Source: Rugosibacter aromaticivorans (lineage in GTDB: Bacteria > Pseudomonadota > Gammaproteobacteria > Burkholderiales > Rhodocyclaceae). From it: a stretch of 64,000 nucleotides of DNA. Below are positions 35,955 through 45,823 of the stretch, in pieces. Below the pieces are notes generated by a model. The model was given only the letters and a program-made list of their open reading frames with translations, made no database searches and was not told the origin of the DNA. Where the stretch lies: positions 1,736,001-1,800,000 of the forward strand of contig NZ_CP010554.1 in NCBI RefSeq assembly GCF_000934545.1, given 5' to 3'. The number at the start of each line of letters is the position of its first letter. Position 1 is the stretch's first letter. A program made the translations under genes and the position numbers.

Positions 35955-36194
35955 TTATTCGGCGTTTACTTTAGGTTTGCGCTGGCGCGATAAGCTGATT
36001 GCCGCAGTTAACCCAACAGCAACACCTAGCGTAAAAAAAGCCAGAATGACGAGCGGAATGGGCGCAGTCCATTCTTGACCAAAAAAAAATCGCAGCAACA
36101 TCGTCCCGCTATTTTTGATTGCCAAGCCCAGCAGACCAAAAAAAAGAATGGCGCGAAACACCCACAGGAAAAATCGAAATAAAGTCGGCATCAT
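35955..36194 (-). CDS. lapA: LapA domain-containing membrane protein
   Basis: 79 residues with two hydrophobic segments (RAILFFGLLGLAIKNSG and PLVILAFFTLGVAVGLTAAI) and a basic end (SLSRQRKPK), the DUF1049/LapA pattern. LapA partners LapB at the inner membrane in lipopolysaccharide homeostasis. It starts at tandem ATGs (36194/36191), and four bases separate its stop from lapB. Confidence 0.9.
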   Translation of the reverse strand: MMPTLFRFFLWVFRAILFFGLLGLAIKNSGTMLLRFFFGQEWTAPIPLVILAFFTLGVAVGLTAAISLSRQRKPKVNAE

Positions 36195-36228
36195 GATCAG
36201 TCAGGCAACATGTGTAAGCAGCAGAATG

Positions 36229-36260
36229 AAAAGCGGCACCTGTGACCAGGTGCCGCTTTT
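36229..36260. terminator. Strong hairpin terminator between ihfB and lapA
   Basis: AAAAGCGGCACCTG and its exact complement form a 14-base stem with loop TGAC. The A-rich and T-rich ends allow termination in either direction. It separates rpsA-ihfB from the downstream lapA operon. Confidence 0.85.
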
Positions 36261-36280
36261 ATACACCTTTGCAGTGAAAT

Positions 36281-36583
36281 TCACGACCTTGACGGCTTTG
36301 TTAGCCCAAGATCAACCCGCTCCCGCAACTCTTTACCGGCTTTGAAGTGAGGCACGTATTTTTCAGGTACATTAACCTTCTCACCCGACTTTGGGTTGCG
36401 ACCAATCCGCGGTGGACGATAGTTCAGTGAAAAACTACCAAACCCACGGACTTCAATGCGCTCTCCGCGGACCAGAGCCGCAGAGAGCGCATCGAGCAGA
36501 ACTTTGACCGCGTAATCCGCATCTTTCGCCCCTAACTGCGGAAAGCGATCCGCCAACCGGTTGATGAGTTCCGATTTAGTCAT
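36281..36583 (-). CDS. ihfB: Integration host factor beta subunit
   Basis: 100 residues: [17 protein letters not shown] start, DNA-binding arm [20 protein letters not shown] with the conserved proline, and [14 protein letters not shown]. With IhfA it bends DNA at promoters, origins and att sites. It follows rpsA by 12 bases, the conserved rpsA-ihfB linkage, and is closed by a strong hairpin terminator. Confidence 0.97.
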   Translation of the reverse strand: MTKSELINRLADRFPQLGAKDADYAVKVLLDALSAALVRGERIEVRGFGSFSLNYRPPRIGRNPKSGEKVNVPEKYVPHFKAGKELRERVDLGLTKPSRS

Positions 36584-36595
36584 GATAGCAGCGGA

Positions 36596-38302
36596 TTATT
36601 GCTGCTTGAGCTTGGCTTTAAGCAAAGCGCCCAGACTGGTCGTGCCGGCATTGCCTGCACTTTCCGAGGCCAGCTTCTGAATTGCATGTGACTGCTCAGC
36701 CTGATCCTTGGCTTTGATTGATAGATTAATTGAACGTGTCTTGCGATCCACGTTAATAATCATTGCTTCTACCACATCGCCCACTTTCAGATGCTGCGTC
36801 ATGTCTTCTGTGCGCTCACGCGAAAATTCAGACACGCGCAGATAACCTTCGACATCATCACCCAGATCAATCACCGCACCGCGTTGATCAACACTCTTCA
36901 CCGGGCCCGTGACCATGCTGCTCTTATCGTGGGTTGCCACAAAGCTGGTGAATGGATCGCCATCGAGCTGTTTAACGCCCAGAGAAATTCGCTCTTTTTC
37001 GACATCGATAGCCAACACCACGGCTTCGAGCTCATCACCCTTCTTGAAGTTTTGCTTGGCTTCTTCACCAGGTGTCGACCAGGAGAGATCGGAGAGATGA
37101 ATCAAGCCATCAATACCGCCGGGCAGACCGATAAACACGCCAAAATCAGTAATTGATTTGATCAGGCCTTTGACCTTATCGCCCTTCTTGTGATTCATCT
37201 CAAAATCTTCCCATGGATTGGGAATGCACTGCTTCATGCCCAATGAGATGCGGCGACGCTCTTCATCAATCTCAAGAATCATGACTTCGACTTCATCACC
37301 TAACTGAACAACTTTGGTCGGGTGAATATTCTTGTTGGTCCAGTCCATTTCTGAAACATGCACCAAGCCTTCAATACCCTGCTCGATTTCCACAAAAGCA
37401 CCGTAGTCAGTCAAGTTGGTGACGTTACCGAAGAGGCGTGTCGTGGCTGGGTAACGACGTGCAATTCCCACCCATGGATCTTCACCCAACTGCTTCATGC
37501 CCAGGCTCACGCGATTTTTCTCTTGATCAAACTTGAGCACTTTGGCGGTCACTTCATCGCCGACATTGATCACTTCGCTCGGGTGACGCACGCGACGCCA
37601 GGCCAAATCGGTAATGTGCAGCAGGCCATCAATACCGCCGAGATCCACAAACGCACCGTAATCCGTGATGTTCTTGACGATGCCCTTGATGATGGTGCCT
37701 TCTTTGAGCACTTCCAGCAGTTGCTGACGATCTTCACCCATGCTCGCTTCCATCACCGCACGGCGGGAAACCACCACGTTATTACGTTTGCGATCGAGCT
37801 TGATGACTTTAAATTCGAATTCTTTGCCTTCAAACGGCGTAGTGTCTTTGACGGGGCGGGTATCCACCAGCGAGCCCGGCAAAAAGGCACGAATGCCATT
37901 TACCATGACCGTGAGGCCACCTTTGACTTTACCGCTAACGAAACCCTTGACCAGCGTACCGTCGGTCAATGCCTTGTCCAGATCATTCCAGGCAGAAATG
38001 CGCTTGGCTTTTTCACGGGACAAGCGCGTCGCGCCGTAGCCATCTTCAAGCATTTCAATCGCCACTTGAATGAAATCGCCCGGAGTGACTTCAAGCTCAC
38101 CACGTTCGTTTTGAAACTCTTCAATAGCGATCGCGCTTTCCGACTTGAGACCGGCGTTAACAATGACAAAATTTTGATCGAGGCGAATCACCTCAGCCGT
38201 AATCACTTCACCGGCACGCATTTCCTGGCGCTGGAGGCTTTCCTCAAATAATGCGGCAAAGCTTTCCATCGGTGAATTTTCGGCAATAGCAGTAGTTGAC
38301 AT
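36596..38302 (-). CDS. rpsA: 30S ribosomal protein S1
   Basis: 568 residues with six S1 RNA-binding repeats, for example [40 protein letters not shown] and [21 protein letters not shown]1 recruits mRNA to the 30S subunit. The start [22 protein letters not shown] is typical. A 151-base leader separates it from aroA-cmk; S1 leaders can be autoregulatory, but I see no specific fold. A long antisense frame here is only a codon-bias shadow. Confidence 0.98.
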   Translation of the reverse strand: MSTTAIAENSPMESFAALFEESLQRQEMRAGEVITAEVIRLDQNFVIVNAGLKSESAIAIEEFQNERGELEVTPGDFIQVAIEMLEDGYGATRLSREKAKRISAWNDLDKALTDGTLVKGFVSGKVKGGLTVMVNGIRAFLPGSLVDTRPVKDTTPFEGKEFEFKVIKLDRKRNNVVVSRRAVMEASMGEDRQQLLEVLKEGTIIKGIVKNITDYGAFVDLGGIDGLLHITDLAWRRVRHPSEVINVGDEVTAKVLKFDQEKNRVSLGMKQLGEDPWVGIARRYPATTRLFGNVTNLTDYGAFVEIEQGIEGLVHVSEMDWTNKNIHPTKVVQLGDEVEVMILEIDEERRRISLGMKQCIPNPWEDFEMNHKKGDKVKGLIKSITDFGVFIGLPGGIDGLIHLSDLSWSTPGEEAKQNFKKGDELEAVVLAIDVEKERISLGVKQLDGDPFTSFVATHDKSSMVTGPVKSVDQRGAVIDLGDDVEGYLRVSEFSRERTEDMTQHLKVGDVVEAMIINVDRKTRSINLSIKAKDQAEQSHAIQKLASESAGNAGTTSLGALLKAKLKQQ

Positions 38303-38453
38303 AGGGTTTGGGACCTTACAGGTATTTTGTCACTCACGTGACAGGTTGGTTTCTCTTCACTGGCTAAACGGTTAGTCCTGCCAGCACGTTGGGGATACAA
38401 CTAAAGGCTAACAACAGCATTTACTTAACGAAAAAATACATTTAAAACAAGGA

Positions 38454-40448
38454 CTACACAGCATCAGGCAACTTTTCTTCCACAATAGCCATCACTGCAT
38501 TTACCGCTTCTGCAATGTCCATCAGGGTAGTATCCACCTGCAAGGCATCTTCACATTGACGAAGAGGTGCTTCGCTCCGTTGAGCATCGCGTTCATCCCG
38601 CGCTTGTAAATCGTGCAAAAGGGCAGGCATATTAGCAGCTGAGCCCTTTTCGATCAACTGTTTATAACGCCGCTCTGCCCGCGCCTCGGCTGAGGCAGTA
38701 AGGAACACCTTTACGGTGGCTGACGGAAAGACCACCGAGCCCATATCACGCCCATCCGCCACCAATCCCGGGAAGCGCCGCCATGCCCGCTGACGGGCCA
38801 GCAAAGCCGCGCGCACATCAGCCAGCACAGCCACGCGCGAGGCGCCGGCAGAGGCTTCTTCGGTGCGAATCGCATCGGTGACATCATCCTCATTCAGGAA
38901 CACGCGTCCGTTTTCAAACCGTGCAGGCAACGCCGCTGCTAGCGCGGCTACTCGGGGGGCATCATCCAGCGCAACGCCTGCGCGAAGCGCCGCCAGCGCG
39001 GTGAGCCGATAAAGTGCCCCACTATCCAGATAGTGATAGCCCAGCTGCGCCGCTACCATCGAGGCGACCGTCCCTTTGCCAGAAGCTGAGGGGCCATCAA
39101 GCGCAATGACAGGCGCCGAAATTTCGGCCAACGCAGCAAAATAACCCGGAAATGTTTTGCGCACACAGCCCGGGTCGTTAATGATAATGGACACGCCGGC
39201 GAATGCCGCCAGCGAAAAACACATTGCCATGCGATGATCATCATAAGTATCAATGGCCACATTGCGCCGAAAAGTTCCCGAAGGCGCCCCGAAGGGTGTG
39301 CAGGGCAAGCATAGCGCTGGCGCTGGTGATATGGCAAGCCAGTCGCCCCCTGTCTCGACAACGGCACCCAGTTTGCGTAATTCGGTGGCCATTGCCGTGA
39401 TGCGATCGGTTTCTTTCACACGCCAGGAGCCAATATTGCGCAGCACACAGCGACCATCGGCAAATAAGGCGCACACGGCCAGCGTCATGGCTGCATCGGG
39501 AATGTGATTCAGATCCAAATCAAAGGCTTTGATTTTTTCTGCAGCGCTTGATTCTGCTTTAGCCTCAATAAAATTCTCGCCCCACACGATGTGTGCACCG
39601 AGGGATTCCAGCGCGTAGGCAAATTGAACATCGCCCTGGATACTGTTTTTACCGACGCCTTCCACGCGCACCGGACCACCTCCGAGCAAACCCGCGGCCA
39701 GAAAATACGATGCGGAAGAGGCGTCCCCCTCAACATGCAACACGCCGGGGCTGCGATAGCGTTGCCCGGCCAGGAGGATAAAGCGCTGCCAGCCTTCGCG
39801 TTGCACCTTGACGCCAAAGCGGGCCATGAGATTGAGCGTGATCTCGACATAGGGTTGAGAAATCAACTCCGTGGTGATTTCAATCACCGCTGCCTGGCCG
39901 CTGAGTGGCAAAGCCATCAATAAGGCACTGAGAAACTGCGAGGAAACATCGCCGCGCAGGCGAATGGGTTGCGCCAGTTGAATGGTCACCGGGAAAATTT
40001 CCAGCGGCGGAAAGCCTGCCTCGCCGGTATAGCGGACATCCGCACCGATCTGGCGCAAGCCATCGACTAAATCACCAATCGGGCGCTCATGCATGCGTGG
40101 TACACCGCTGAGACGATAGTGCCCGCCTGACAAGGCCAGCGCCGCCGTCAGCGGACGAATCACTGTTCCGGCATTGCCCATGAATAAATCCGCCTCTGCA
40201 ACAGGGAAATCGCCGCCACAGCCCTTGATACGCCACGTATGATCATCGATCGCCGTCATGCCAACGCCGAGTTTTTGCAGCGCAGACAACATCACCTGCG
40301 TGTCATCGGCAACCAGCACATCATGAATTTCCGTTGTTCCTTCGGCCAGCGCGGCCAACAACAACATGCGGTTGGAAATACTTTTGGAGCCAGGCAGCCG
40401 CACGCAGCCCGACGCTGTGTGCAACGGCGGCAAAACTAGCGTATCCAT
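38454..40448 (-). CDS. aroA-cmk: Bifunctional EPSP synthase / cytidylate kinase fusion
   Basis: 665 residues, two enzymes in one frame. Residues about 1-430 are EPSP synthase: [30 protein letters not shown] and [13 protein letters not shown]. From about 440 the sequence becomes cytidylate kinase: [43 protein letters not shown] and a C-terminal helix. The first makes EPSP for chorismate; the second phosphorylates CMP/dCMP. The genes are normally adjacent and separate; here no stop or start divides them. ATG 40448 overlaps the tyrA stop (TAATG). Fusions of this kind are known in some betaproteobacteria. Confidence 0.95.
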   Translation of the reverse strand: MDTLVLPPLHTASGCVRLPGSKSISNRMLLLAALAEGTTEIHDVLVADDTQVMLSALQKLGVGMTAIDDHTWRIKGCGGDFPVAEADLFMGNAGTVIRPLTAALALSGGHYRLSGVPRMHERPIGDLVDGLRQIGADVRYTGEAGFPPLEIFPVTIQLAQPIRLRGDVSSQFLSALLMALPLSGQAAVIEITTELISQPYVEITLNLMARFGVKVQREGWQRFILLAGQRYRSPGVLHVEGDASSASYFLAAGLLGGGPVRVEGVGKNSIQGDVQFAYALESLGAHIVWGENFIEAKAESSAAEKIKAFDLDLNHIPDAAMTLAVCALFADGRCVLRNIGSWRVKETDRITAMATELRKLGAVVETGGDWLAISPAPALCLPCTPFGAPSGTFRRNVAIDTYDDHRMAMCFSLAAFAGVSIIINDPGCVRKTFPGYFAALAEISAPVIALDGPSASGKGTVASMVAAQLGYHYLDSGALYRLTALAALRAGVALDDAPRVAALAAALPARFENGRVFLNEDDVTDAIRTEEASAGASRVAVLADVRAALLARQRAWRRFPGLVADGRDMGSVVFPSATVKVFLTASAEARAERRYKQLIEKGSAANMPALLHDLQARDERDAQRSEAPLRQCEDALQVDTTLMDIAEAVNAVMAIVEEKLPDAV

Positions 40449-41329
40449 TATTCTCCTGGGGGCGTGAGGCCGTCGAGCCACGCATCTCGCCGCGTGCGGG
40501 CTGTGTCGAACATGGCTTGCAAACCCTCGGCATCCGCTCCGGCTAGCAGCACGCGGGCGCGCATTAATTCCACCATGTAGGCATCCAGTTCGACTAAAAG
40601 GGCCGATCGATTGGCCAAACAGATATCGCGCCACATCTCGGGATGGCTGCTGGCGATGCGCGTGAAATCACGAAAGCCACCGGCTGCAAAACCAAACAAC
40701 TGAGCAGAGTCGGCGCGCTGGGCAAATTCATGGACCAGGGCAAACGCCAGGAAGTGCGGCAAATGGCTAACGGCGGCGAACACTCGATCATGGTCTTCCG
40801 CATCCAGCCGGGAAACCTCTGCACCACAGGCTTGCCATACATGCTCGACCAAGGCGATGTGCGCTTCGGTGTTTTCCGCCAGCGGGGTTAACACGACACG
40901 TTTTTGATAAAAAAGATCCGCCCTGGCCGCTGCGACACCGCTTTTTTCTGCGCCGGCAATCGGGTGGCCCGGCACAAACTGCGCGCACTGCGCGCCAAGC
41001 GCTTGACGAGCGGCGAGCGCCACATCCACCTTGGTACTGCCGCCATCAGTGATGACCGTTGTTGATGACAAATAAGGTGCCATCGATACCAAAACAGAGG
41101 CGACTTGCCCAACCGGCATGGCCAGAAACACCAAATCGGCATCATGCAAGGCATCAGCCCAATCGCTGGCGATGCGATCGATCACACCGCGCTGTTGCGC
41201 CGCAGCCAATGAGGCCTGCGTGCGGCCAAGACCAACCACTTCACCCACAGCGCCCGCTGCCTTGAGCGCCAGCGCAAACGAGCCGCCGATCAAGCCTACA
41301 CCGCAGACAACGACTTTTTTCAGCATCAT
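40448..41329 (-). CDS. tyrA: Prephenate dehydrogenase
   Basis: 293 residues: NAD-binding [20 protein letters not shown], catalytic-region residues [15 protein letters not shown] and [15 protein letters not shown]. It oxidises prephenate towards tyrosine. There is no chorismate mutase or ACT domain in this protein. Tandem ATGs begin at 41329; the first overlaps the hisC stop (ATGA), and the stop overlaps aroA-cmk. The tight overlaps place it in one operon with hisC and aroA. Confidence 0.94.
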   Translation of the reverse strand: MMLKKVVVCGVGLIGGSFALALKAAGAVGEVVGLGRTQASLAAAQQRGVIDRIASDWADALHDADLVFLAMPVGQVASVLVSMAPYLSSTTVITDGGSTKVDVALAARQALGAQCAQFVPGHPIAGAEKSGVAAARADLFYQKRVVLTPLAENTEAHIALVEHVWQACGAEVSRLDAEDHDRVFAAVSHLPHFLAFALVHEFAQRADSAQLFGFAAGGFRDFTRIASSHPEMWRDICLANRSALLVELDAYMVELMRARVLLAGADAEGLQAMFDTARTRRDAWLDGLTPPGE

Positions 41330-42420
41330 GCGTGCAGGGCTTTTTCAAGCGCCGCAAGAAAGCGCCGGTTTTCCGTTTCGCGACCGATGGTCACCCGCAA
41401 ATGATTGGGCATGCCATAGCCACCCAGGGGGCGCACAATCACACCTTCCTTGAGCAGACTATGATTGATTGCCGCGCCATCAGCCACGGCAACTGTGATG
41501 AAATTGCCATGCGATGGAATATGTTCCAAACCAAGTTGCTTCAACCCGCTGATGAGCTGCTCCATGCCCTGTCGATTAAGTGTGTAACTTTCAGCAAGAA
41601 ACAGATGATCGTCCAGCGCAGCCAGCGCGGCGGCCAGCCCCAGATTACCGACATTGAATGGCTGGCGCACACGATTCATCAGATCAGCGACCTCGGCCTG
41701 CGCCACCGCATAGCCCACGCGCAAACCGGCCAGCCCGTAGATTTTGGAGAACGTACGAGTCACCACCAGATTCGGGAAATCCCTGATCCAGGCAATGCTC
41801 TCAACCCGCTCCGTCGGCAGCAGATACTCGCTATAAGCCTCATCAAGCACCACCACAACATGCGGAGGAATGCGCTCGATAAACGTGCGCAAATCAGCAT
41901 ATGGCAAAAACGTGCCGGTCGGATTGTTCGGATTGGCGATCCACAGCACGCGCGCATCCGGCCGAATGGCAGCCAGCATCGTCGCTGGGTCATGTCCATA
42001 ATGGCGCGCCGGTGCAATGATCGTCTCGGCACCGGTAATATCTGTGACCAGTTCATAAATGGCAAACGCATATTCCGCCGCCACACTGGAACGCCCGGCA
42101 GAGAGAAAAACCCGCGCCACCAGATCAAGCAGGTCATTCGAGCCATTGCCCAGCACAATCTGCTCCGCCGCCACACCGTGACGCTCAGCCAGCGCGGTAA
42201 TCAACTCGAACTGATCCGGGTAGCGCTCGGCACCGGCCAGCGCCGCTTCGATTGCCCGCCGTGCCAGCGGGCTCATGCCCAGCGGATTCTCATTGGAAGC
42301 TAGTTTGATGATTTTTTCCGGCGGGATACCCATTTCACGCGACAACTGGGTAATCGGCTTACCTGGAACATAGGGTGAAATACTACGAATATAAGGAAGT
42401 GCGTGCGAAGCAATGCTCAT
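41326..42420 (-). CDS. hisC: Histidinol-phosphate / aromatic aminotransferase
   Basis: 364 residues of PLP fold type I: KLASNENPLGMSPLARRAIE, GNGSNDLLDLVARVFL, DEAYSEYLLP and the PLP lysine in TFSKIYGLAGLRVGYAVA. The second hisC copy in proteobacteria sits between pheA and tyrA and transaminates phenylpyruvate or hydroxyphenylpyruvate as well as imidazole-acetol phosphate. The position here favours the aromatic role, which cannot be proved from sequence. It starts 30 bases after pheA. Confidence 0.92.
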   Translation of the reverse strand: MSIASHALPYIRSISPYVPGKPITQLSREMGIPPEKIIKLASNENPLGMSPLARRAIEAALAGAERYPDQFELITALAERHGVAAEQIVLGNGSNDLLDLVARVFLSAGRSSVAAEYAFAIYELVTDITGAETIIAPARHYGHDPATMLAAIRPDARVLWIANPNNPTGTFLPYADLRTFIERIPPHVVVVLDEAYSEYLLPTERVESIAWIRDFPNLVVTRTFSKIYGLAGLRVGYAVAQAEVADLMNRVRQPFNVGNLGLAAALAALDDHLFLAESYTLNRQGMEQLISGLKQLGLEHIPSHGNFITVAVADGAAINHSLLKEGVIVRPLGGYGMPNHLRVTIGRETENRRFLAALEKALHA

Positions 42421-42450
42421 GATCGGAATCTAAAAAAAGCTAATGGAAGA

Positions 42451-43530
42451 CTAATAAACAGCTTTAGGGTAGGAACCCAGCCGTTTAACGAAATCAGCCC
42501 GCTGCTCAAGCGCTTCAAGGGCTTGAGCCACCGCTGTATCTTGTTGATGGCCATCAATATCAAGGTAAAAGACATACTCCCAACGCTTGCCGCCCCAACT
42601 GCGTGCCGGGCGCGACTCAAAGCGAGTCATCGAAACCCCTTGTTCTGCCAGCGGTGCCAACAGGTGATACACCGCACCGGATTGATTTTTTGCCGAACAT
42701 ACCAGCGAGGTTCGATCATTTCCTGACGGCCCTGCATCGTGTTCTGCAATGACAACGAAGCGTGTCGTATTGCTTGGGTCGTCTTCAATATTGGCCACAA
42801 GAATGGGTAGCGCATATAACTCAGCGGCCTTCTCCCCCGCGATAGCTAAGGCGTTTTTTTCCTGTGTAGCGAGCCGCGCTGCCTCGGCATTACTGGCGAC
42901 AGCGACGCGTGCAGCTGCGGGCAGATGACGATTTAACCACTCGTGACATTGCGCCAATGACTGGGCGTGAGAATACACATGCGTTGCCGTATCCAGCCCA
43001 GCATGGCCTATCAACTGATGATGAATGGCTAAGTTAATTTCACCGCAAATCATAAGAGGGGATGAAAGCAGCAAATCCAGTGTGCGGACAATCGCCCCTT
43101 CTGTTGAATTTTCCACTGGCACGACGCCATAGTGCACTGTGCCTGCCAGAACAGCACGAAAAATTTCATCAATCGAAGGGCAAGGTAAAAACGTCGGCGC
43201 AGCGCCAAAATGCTTGAGTGCCGCTGCTTCAGAATACGTTCCAGCAGGGCCAAGATAGGCAACGGTCAGCGGCTGTTCCAACGCCAAGCATGCGGACATC
43301 ACTTCACGCACAATGCGCTGGGCTGCGATTGCGGTGAGTGGGCCGGGATTGGATTCAGCCACACGGCGCAAGACCTGTGCTTCACGTTCTGGCCGATAAA
43401 TCGCCCCCTGTTTAAGTTTCCCTATGCGCTGGGCAATTTTTGCCCGCGCGTTAACAAGACGCAACAACTCAGTATCCAGCGCATCAACCCCTTCGCGCAG
43501 TTTCTTTAATTCCTGCTCTGCATCAGCCAT
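42451..43530 (-). CDS. pheA: Chorismate mutase / prephenate dehydratase (P-protein)
   Basis: 359 residues in three domains: chorismate mutase (KKLREGVDALDTELLRLVNA... RPEREAQVLRRVAE), prephenate dehydratase (VAYLGPAGTYSEAAALKHFG, VVPVENSTEGAIVRTLDLL) and a C-terminal ACT regulatory domain (YHLLAPLAEQGVSMTRFESR, WEYVFYLDIDGH) that binds phenylalanine. ATG 43530 overlaps the serA end by 8 bases; a longer frame reaches 43593 inside serA. It converts chorismate to phenylpyruvate. Confidence 0.96.
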   Translation of the reverse strand: MADAEQELKKLREGVDALDTELLRLVNARAKIAQRIGKLKQGAIYRPEREAQVLRRVAESNPGPLTAIAAQRIVREVMSACLALEQPLTVAYLGPAGTYSEAAALKHFGAAPTFLPCPSIDEIFRAVLAGTVHYGVVPVENSTEGAIVRTLDLLLSSPLMICGEINLAIHHQLIGHAGLDTATHVYSHAQSLAQCHEWLNRHLPAAARVAVASNAEAARLATQEKNALAIAGEKAAELYALPILVANIEDDPSNTTRFVVIAEHDAGPSGNDRTSLVCSAKNQSGAVYHLLAPLAEQGVSMTRFESRPARSWGGKRWEYVFYLDIDGHQQDTAVAQALEALEQRADFVKRLGSYPKAVY

Positions 43531-44716
43531 GCATGCCCTCCAATGGCAAATACCGCACATCAAGCACGCCTTCAATTTTGCGGATCGCATCAATCACGCT
43601 GGGCTTGACCGTGCTATCCACATCCACCAAGGTGTACGCCATTTCACCGCGCGACTTATTCACCATATTATGAATATTCAGCTTGGCCTCTGCCAAAGCT
43701 GTTGAAATCTGACCCACCATATTAGGCACATTGGCATTAGCAATCGCAATTCGGTCGCTCGATTCACGCGGCATACTAACGTTGGGGAAGTTAACCGCAT
43801 TGATCACATTGCCATGCTCGAGAAAGTCAACTAATTGATTAGTCACCATCACGGCACAATTTTCTTCCGCCTCACGCGTTGAGGCACCCAGATGCGGTAA
43901 AGCAATAACGCCCGTACTTCTATTAACAACAGCCGACGGAAAATCACACACGTAATGCCCCAGCCTTTTCTCTTTCAAGGCCGCAACAACAGCTGCTTCA
44001 TCAACAATACCCGCACGCGAAAAATTAAGTAACACGGCGCCTTGCTTCATGCTACCGATATTGTCTGAATTGATCAGATGACTCGTCGCTTCGATCAGTG
44101 GAATATGCAGGGTTACAAAATTTGCCTGCCGCAACACCTCGCTAACACTGTTCGCTTTTTTTACCTGAGCAGGAAGGTTCCAGGCAGCATCCACGGTAAT
44201 TTCCGGATCAAAACCCAGCACATGCATACCCAACTTGATTGCAGCGTCAGCTACCAGGCAACCGACCTTGCCCAAGCCAACGACGCCCAATGTTTTTCCA
44301 GCTAATTCAAAGCCTGAGTAAAGCCGCTTGCCATCCTCAACCTTTTTTTCCATTTCCGTATCGAATGGATCAAGCATGGCAACAAAATGGAGCGCTTCAG
44401 ATAGGTTTCTTGCAGCAAGAAGCATCCCCGCGATAACCAGTTCTTTTACCGCATTGGCATTTGCGCCCGGTGCGTTAAACACCGGTACCCCGCGCGAACT
44501 TAATAGTTTGACCGGGATGTTATTGGTGCCTGCACCCGCACGACCAACTGCCCGTACGCTGGTGGGAATCGTCATCGCGTGCATATCAGCAGAGCGAACG
44601 AGAATCGCATCCGGCTCATTGATCTCTTTACCCGCAAGATAACGAGCTTCCGGCAGGCACTTAAGGCCTGAGGCAGAAATCTGGTTCAGCAGCAGAATTC
44701 TGTAGGGGTCAGCCAT
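43523..44716 (-). CDS. serA: D-3-phosphoglycerate dehydrogenase
   Basis: 397 residues. Substrate-binding and Rossmann domains are clear (AVGRAGAGTNNIPVKLLSSR, TLGVVGLGKVGCLVADAAIK, NFSRAGIVDEAAVVAAL, the catalytic histidine in ALPHLGASTREAEENCA), and a C-terminal ACT domain ends the protein (AEAKLNIHNMVNKSRGEMAY). It starts serine synthesis from 3-phosphoglycerate. ATG 44716 lies 4 bases after serC; a longer frame would overlap serC. Confidence 0.95.
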   Translation of the reverse strand: MADPYRILLLNQISASGLKCLPEARYLAGKEINEPDAILVRSADMHAMTIPTSVRAVGRAGAGTNNIPVKLLSSRGVPVFNAPGANANAVKELVIAGMLLAARNLSEALHFVAMLDPFDTEMEKKVEDGKRLYSGFELAGKTLGVVGLGKVGCLVADAAIKLGMHVLGFDPEITVDAAWNLPAQVKKANSVSEVLRQANFVTLHIPLIEATSHLINSDNIGSMKQGAVLLNFSRAGIVDEAAVVAALKEKRLGHYVCDFPSAVVNRSTGVIALPHLGASTREAEENCAVMVTNQLVDFLEHGNVINAVNFPNVSMPRESSDRIAIANANVPNMVGQISTALAEAKLNIHNMVNKSRGEMAYTLVDVDSTVKPSVIDAIRKIEGVLDVRYLPLEGMHG

Positions 44717-44720
44717 CACA

Positions 44721-45815
44721 TCACCCGTGAGTGATTGCAAATTCTTCCATGTAAGCGACTAATTTTTTAACGCCCTCAATCGGCATGGCGTTGTAAATGG
44801 AAGCGCGCATTCCACCCACCGAGCGGTGCCCCTTTAATTGAACCATGCCCTGAGCTTGTGCGCCTTTGATAAAAGCATCATCTAACGCAGCATCTTTCAA
44901 CGTAAAGGGGACATTCATCAGTGATCGGTCTTCGATGCGAACAGGATTACTGTAAAACGAACTGCGATCAAGATAGTCGTAAAGGATGCCTGCTTTCTCA
45001 GCATTGATCTTCTGCATTGCCGTCAAACCACCCTGCCGCTTAAGCCATTGGAACACCAAGCCGGCAATGTAAATGGCATAAGTAGGCGGCGTGTTATACA
45101 TGGAGTCGTTGTCCGCATGCGTTTTATAGTCGAGCATGGTTTGTGGTTGCGGCACAGCTTGACCGATCAGATCTTCACGCACGATAACCAGCGTGAGCCC
45201 TGCGGGACCGATATTCTTCTGCGCACCCGCGTAAATAAGACCATATTTACTAATATCGACTGGTTGCGACAGGATGTTAGAAGACATGTCGCAGACGAGC
45301 GGTACATTGCCTGGCAAACCGGATAAATCCGGCACCCAGTGAAACTCCACGCCACCAATGGTTTCGTTCGCGGTGTAGTGCACATAGGCGGCATTAGGGT
45401 CGAGCTTCCAATCGGCTAAAGCCGGAGCGTAGGAAAAATTCGCATCCTCGCTGGAAGCCACCACATTGACCCGGCCCAAACGCTTGGCTTCCTTAATGGC
45501 CTTTTTGGCCCATTCACCGGTGTTCACATAATCCGCACTGGCCTTGCCGCGCAACAGATTGATGGGAATCATCTCGAACTGCAGCGTAGCGCCCCCCTGC
45601 AAAAATAACACTTTGTAGTTGGCCGGTATGGCTAGAAGCTCACGCAGATCAGCTTCTGCCTGCGCATGGATTCCCATGTATTCCTTGCCACGGTGACTCA
45701 TTTCCATGACCGATTGGCCACTGCCATGCCAGTCCAGCATTTCTTCTGCAGCTTGTCTGAGAACGGCCTCGGGCAAGGCAGCCGGGCCAGCGCTAAAGTT
45801 AAATAGTCGTGCCAT
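44721..45815 (-). CDS. serC: Phosphoserine aminotransferase
   Basis: 364 residues: FNFSAGPAALPEAVLRQAAE start, MSHRGKEYMGI, GGATLQFEMIPINLL and the PLP lysine in YAGAQKNIGPAGLTLVIV. It makes phosphoserine from phosphohydroxypyruvate and also serves pyridoxine synthesis. It lies 8 bases after gyrA and 4 before serA, the conserved betaproteobacterial order. Confidence 0.96.
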   Translation of the reverse strand: MARLFNFSAGPAALPEAVLRQAAEEMLDWHGSGQSVMEMSHRGKEYMGIHAQAEADLRELLAIPANYKVLFLQGGATLQFEMIPINLLRGKASADYVNTGEWAKKAIKEAKRLGRVNVVASSEDANFSYAPALADWKLDPNAAYVHYTANETIGGVEFHWVPDLSGLPGNVPLVCDMSSNILSQPVDISKYGLIYAGAQKNIGPAGLTLVIVREDLIGQAVPQPQTMLDYKTHADNDSMYNTPPTYAIYIAGLVFQWLKRQGGLTAMQKINAEKAGILYDYLDRSSFYSNPVRIEDRSLMNVPFTLKDAALDDAFIKGAQAQGMVQLKGHRSVGGMRASIYNAMPIEGVKKLVAYMEEFAITHG

Positions 45816-45823
45816 GGTGGTAC

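Noticed and set aside
37358..38251. 297-residue frame on the plus strand opposite rpsA
   Set aside because: It is the mirror of rpsA's codon bias, has no ribosome site, and its composition (His/Phe-rich) matches reverse-complemented S1 repeats.
41332..42303. 323-residue frame opposite hisC
   Set aside because: hisC is complete on the other strand with all PLP motifs; the antisense frame shows no family features.
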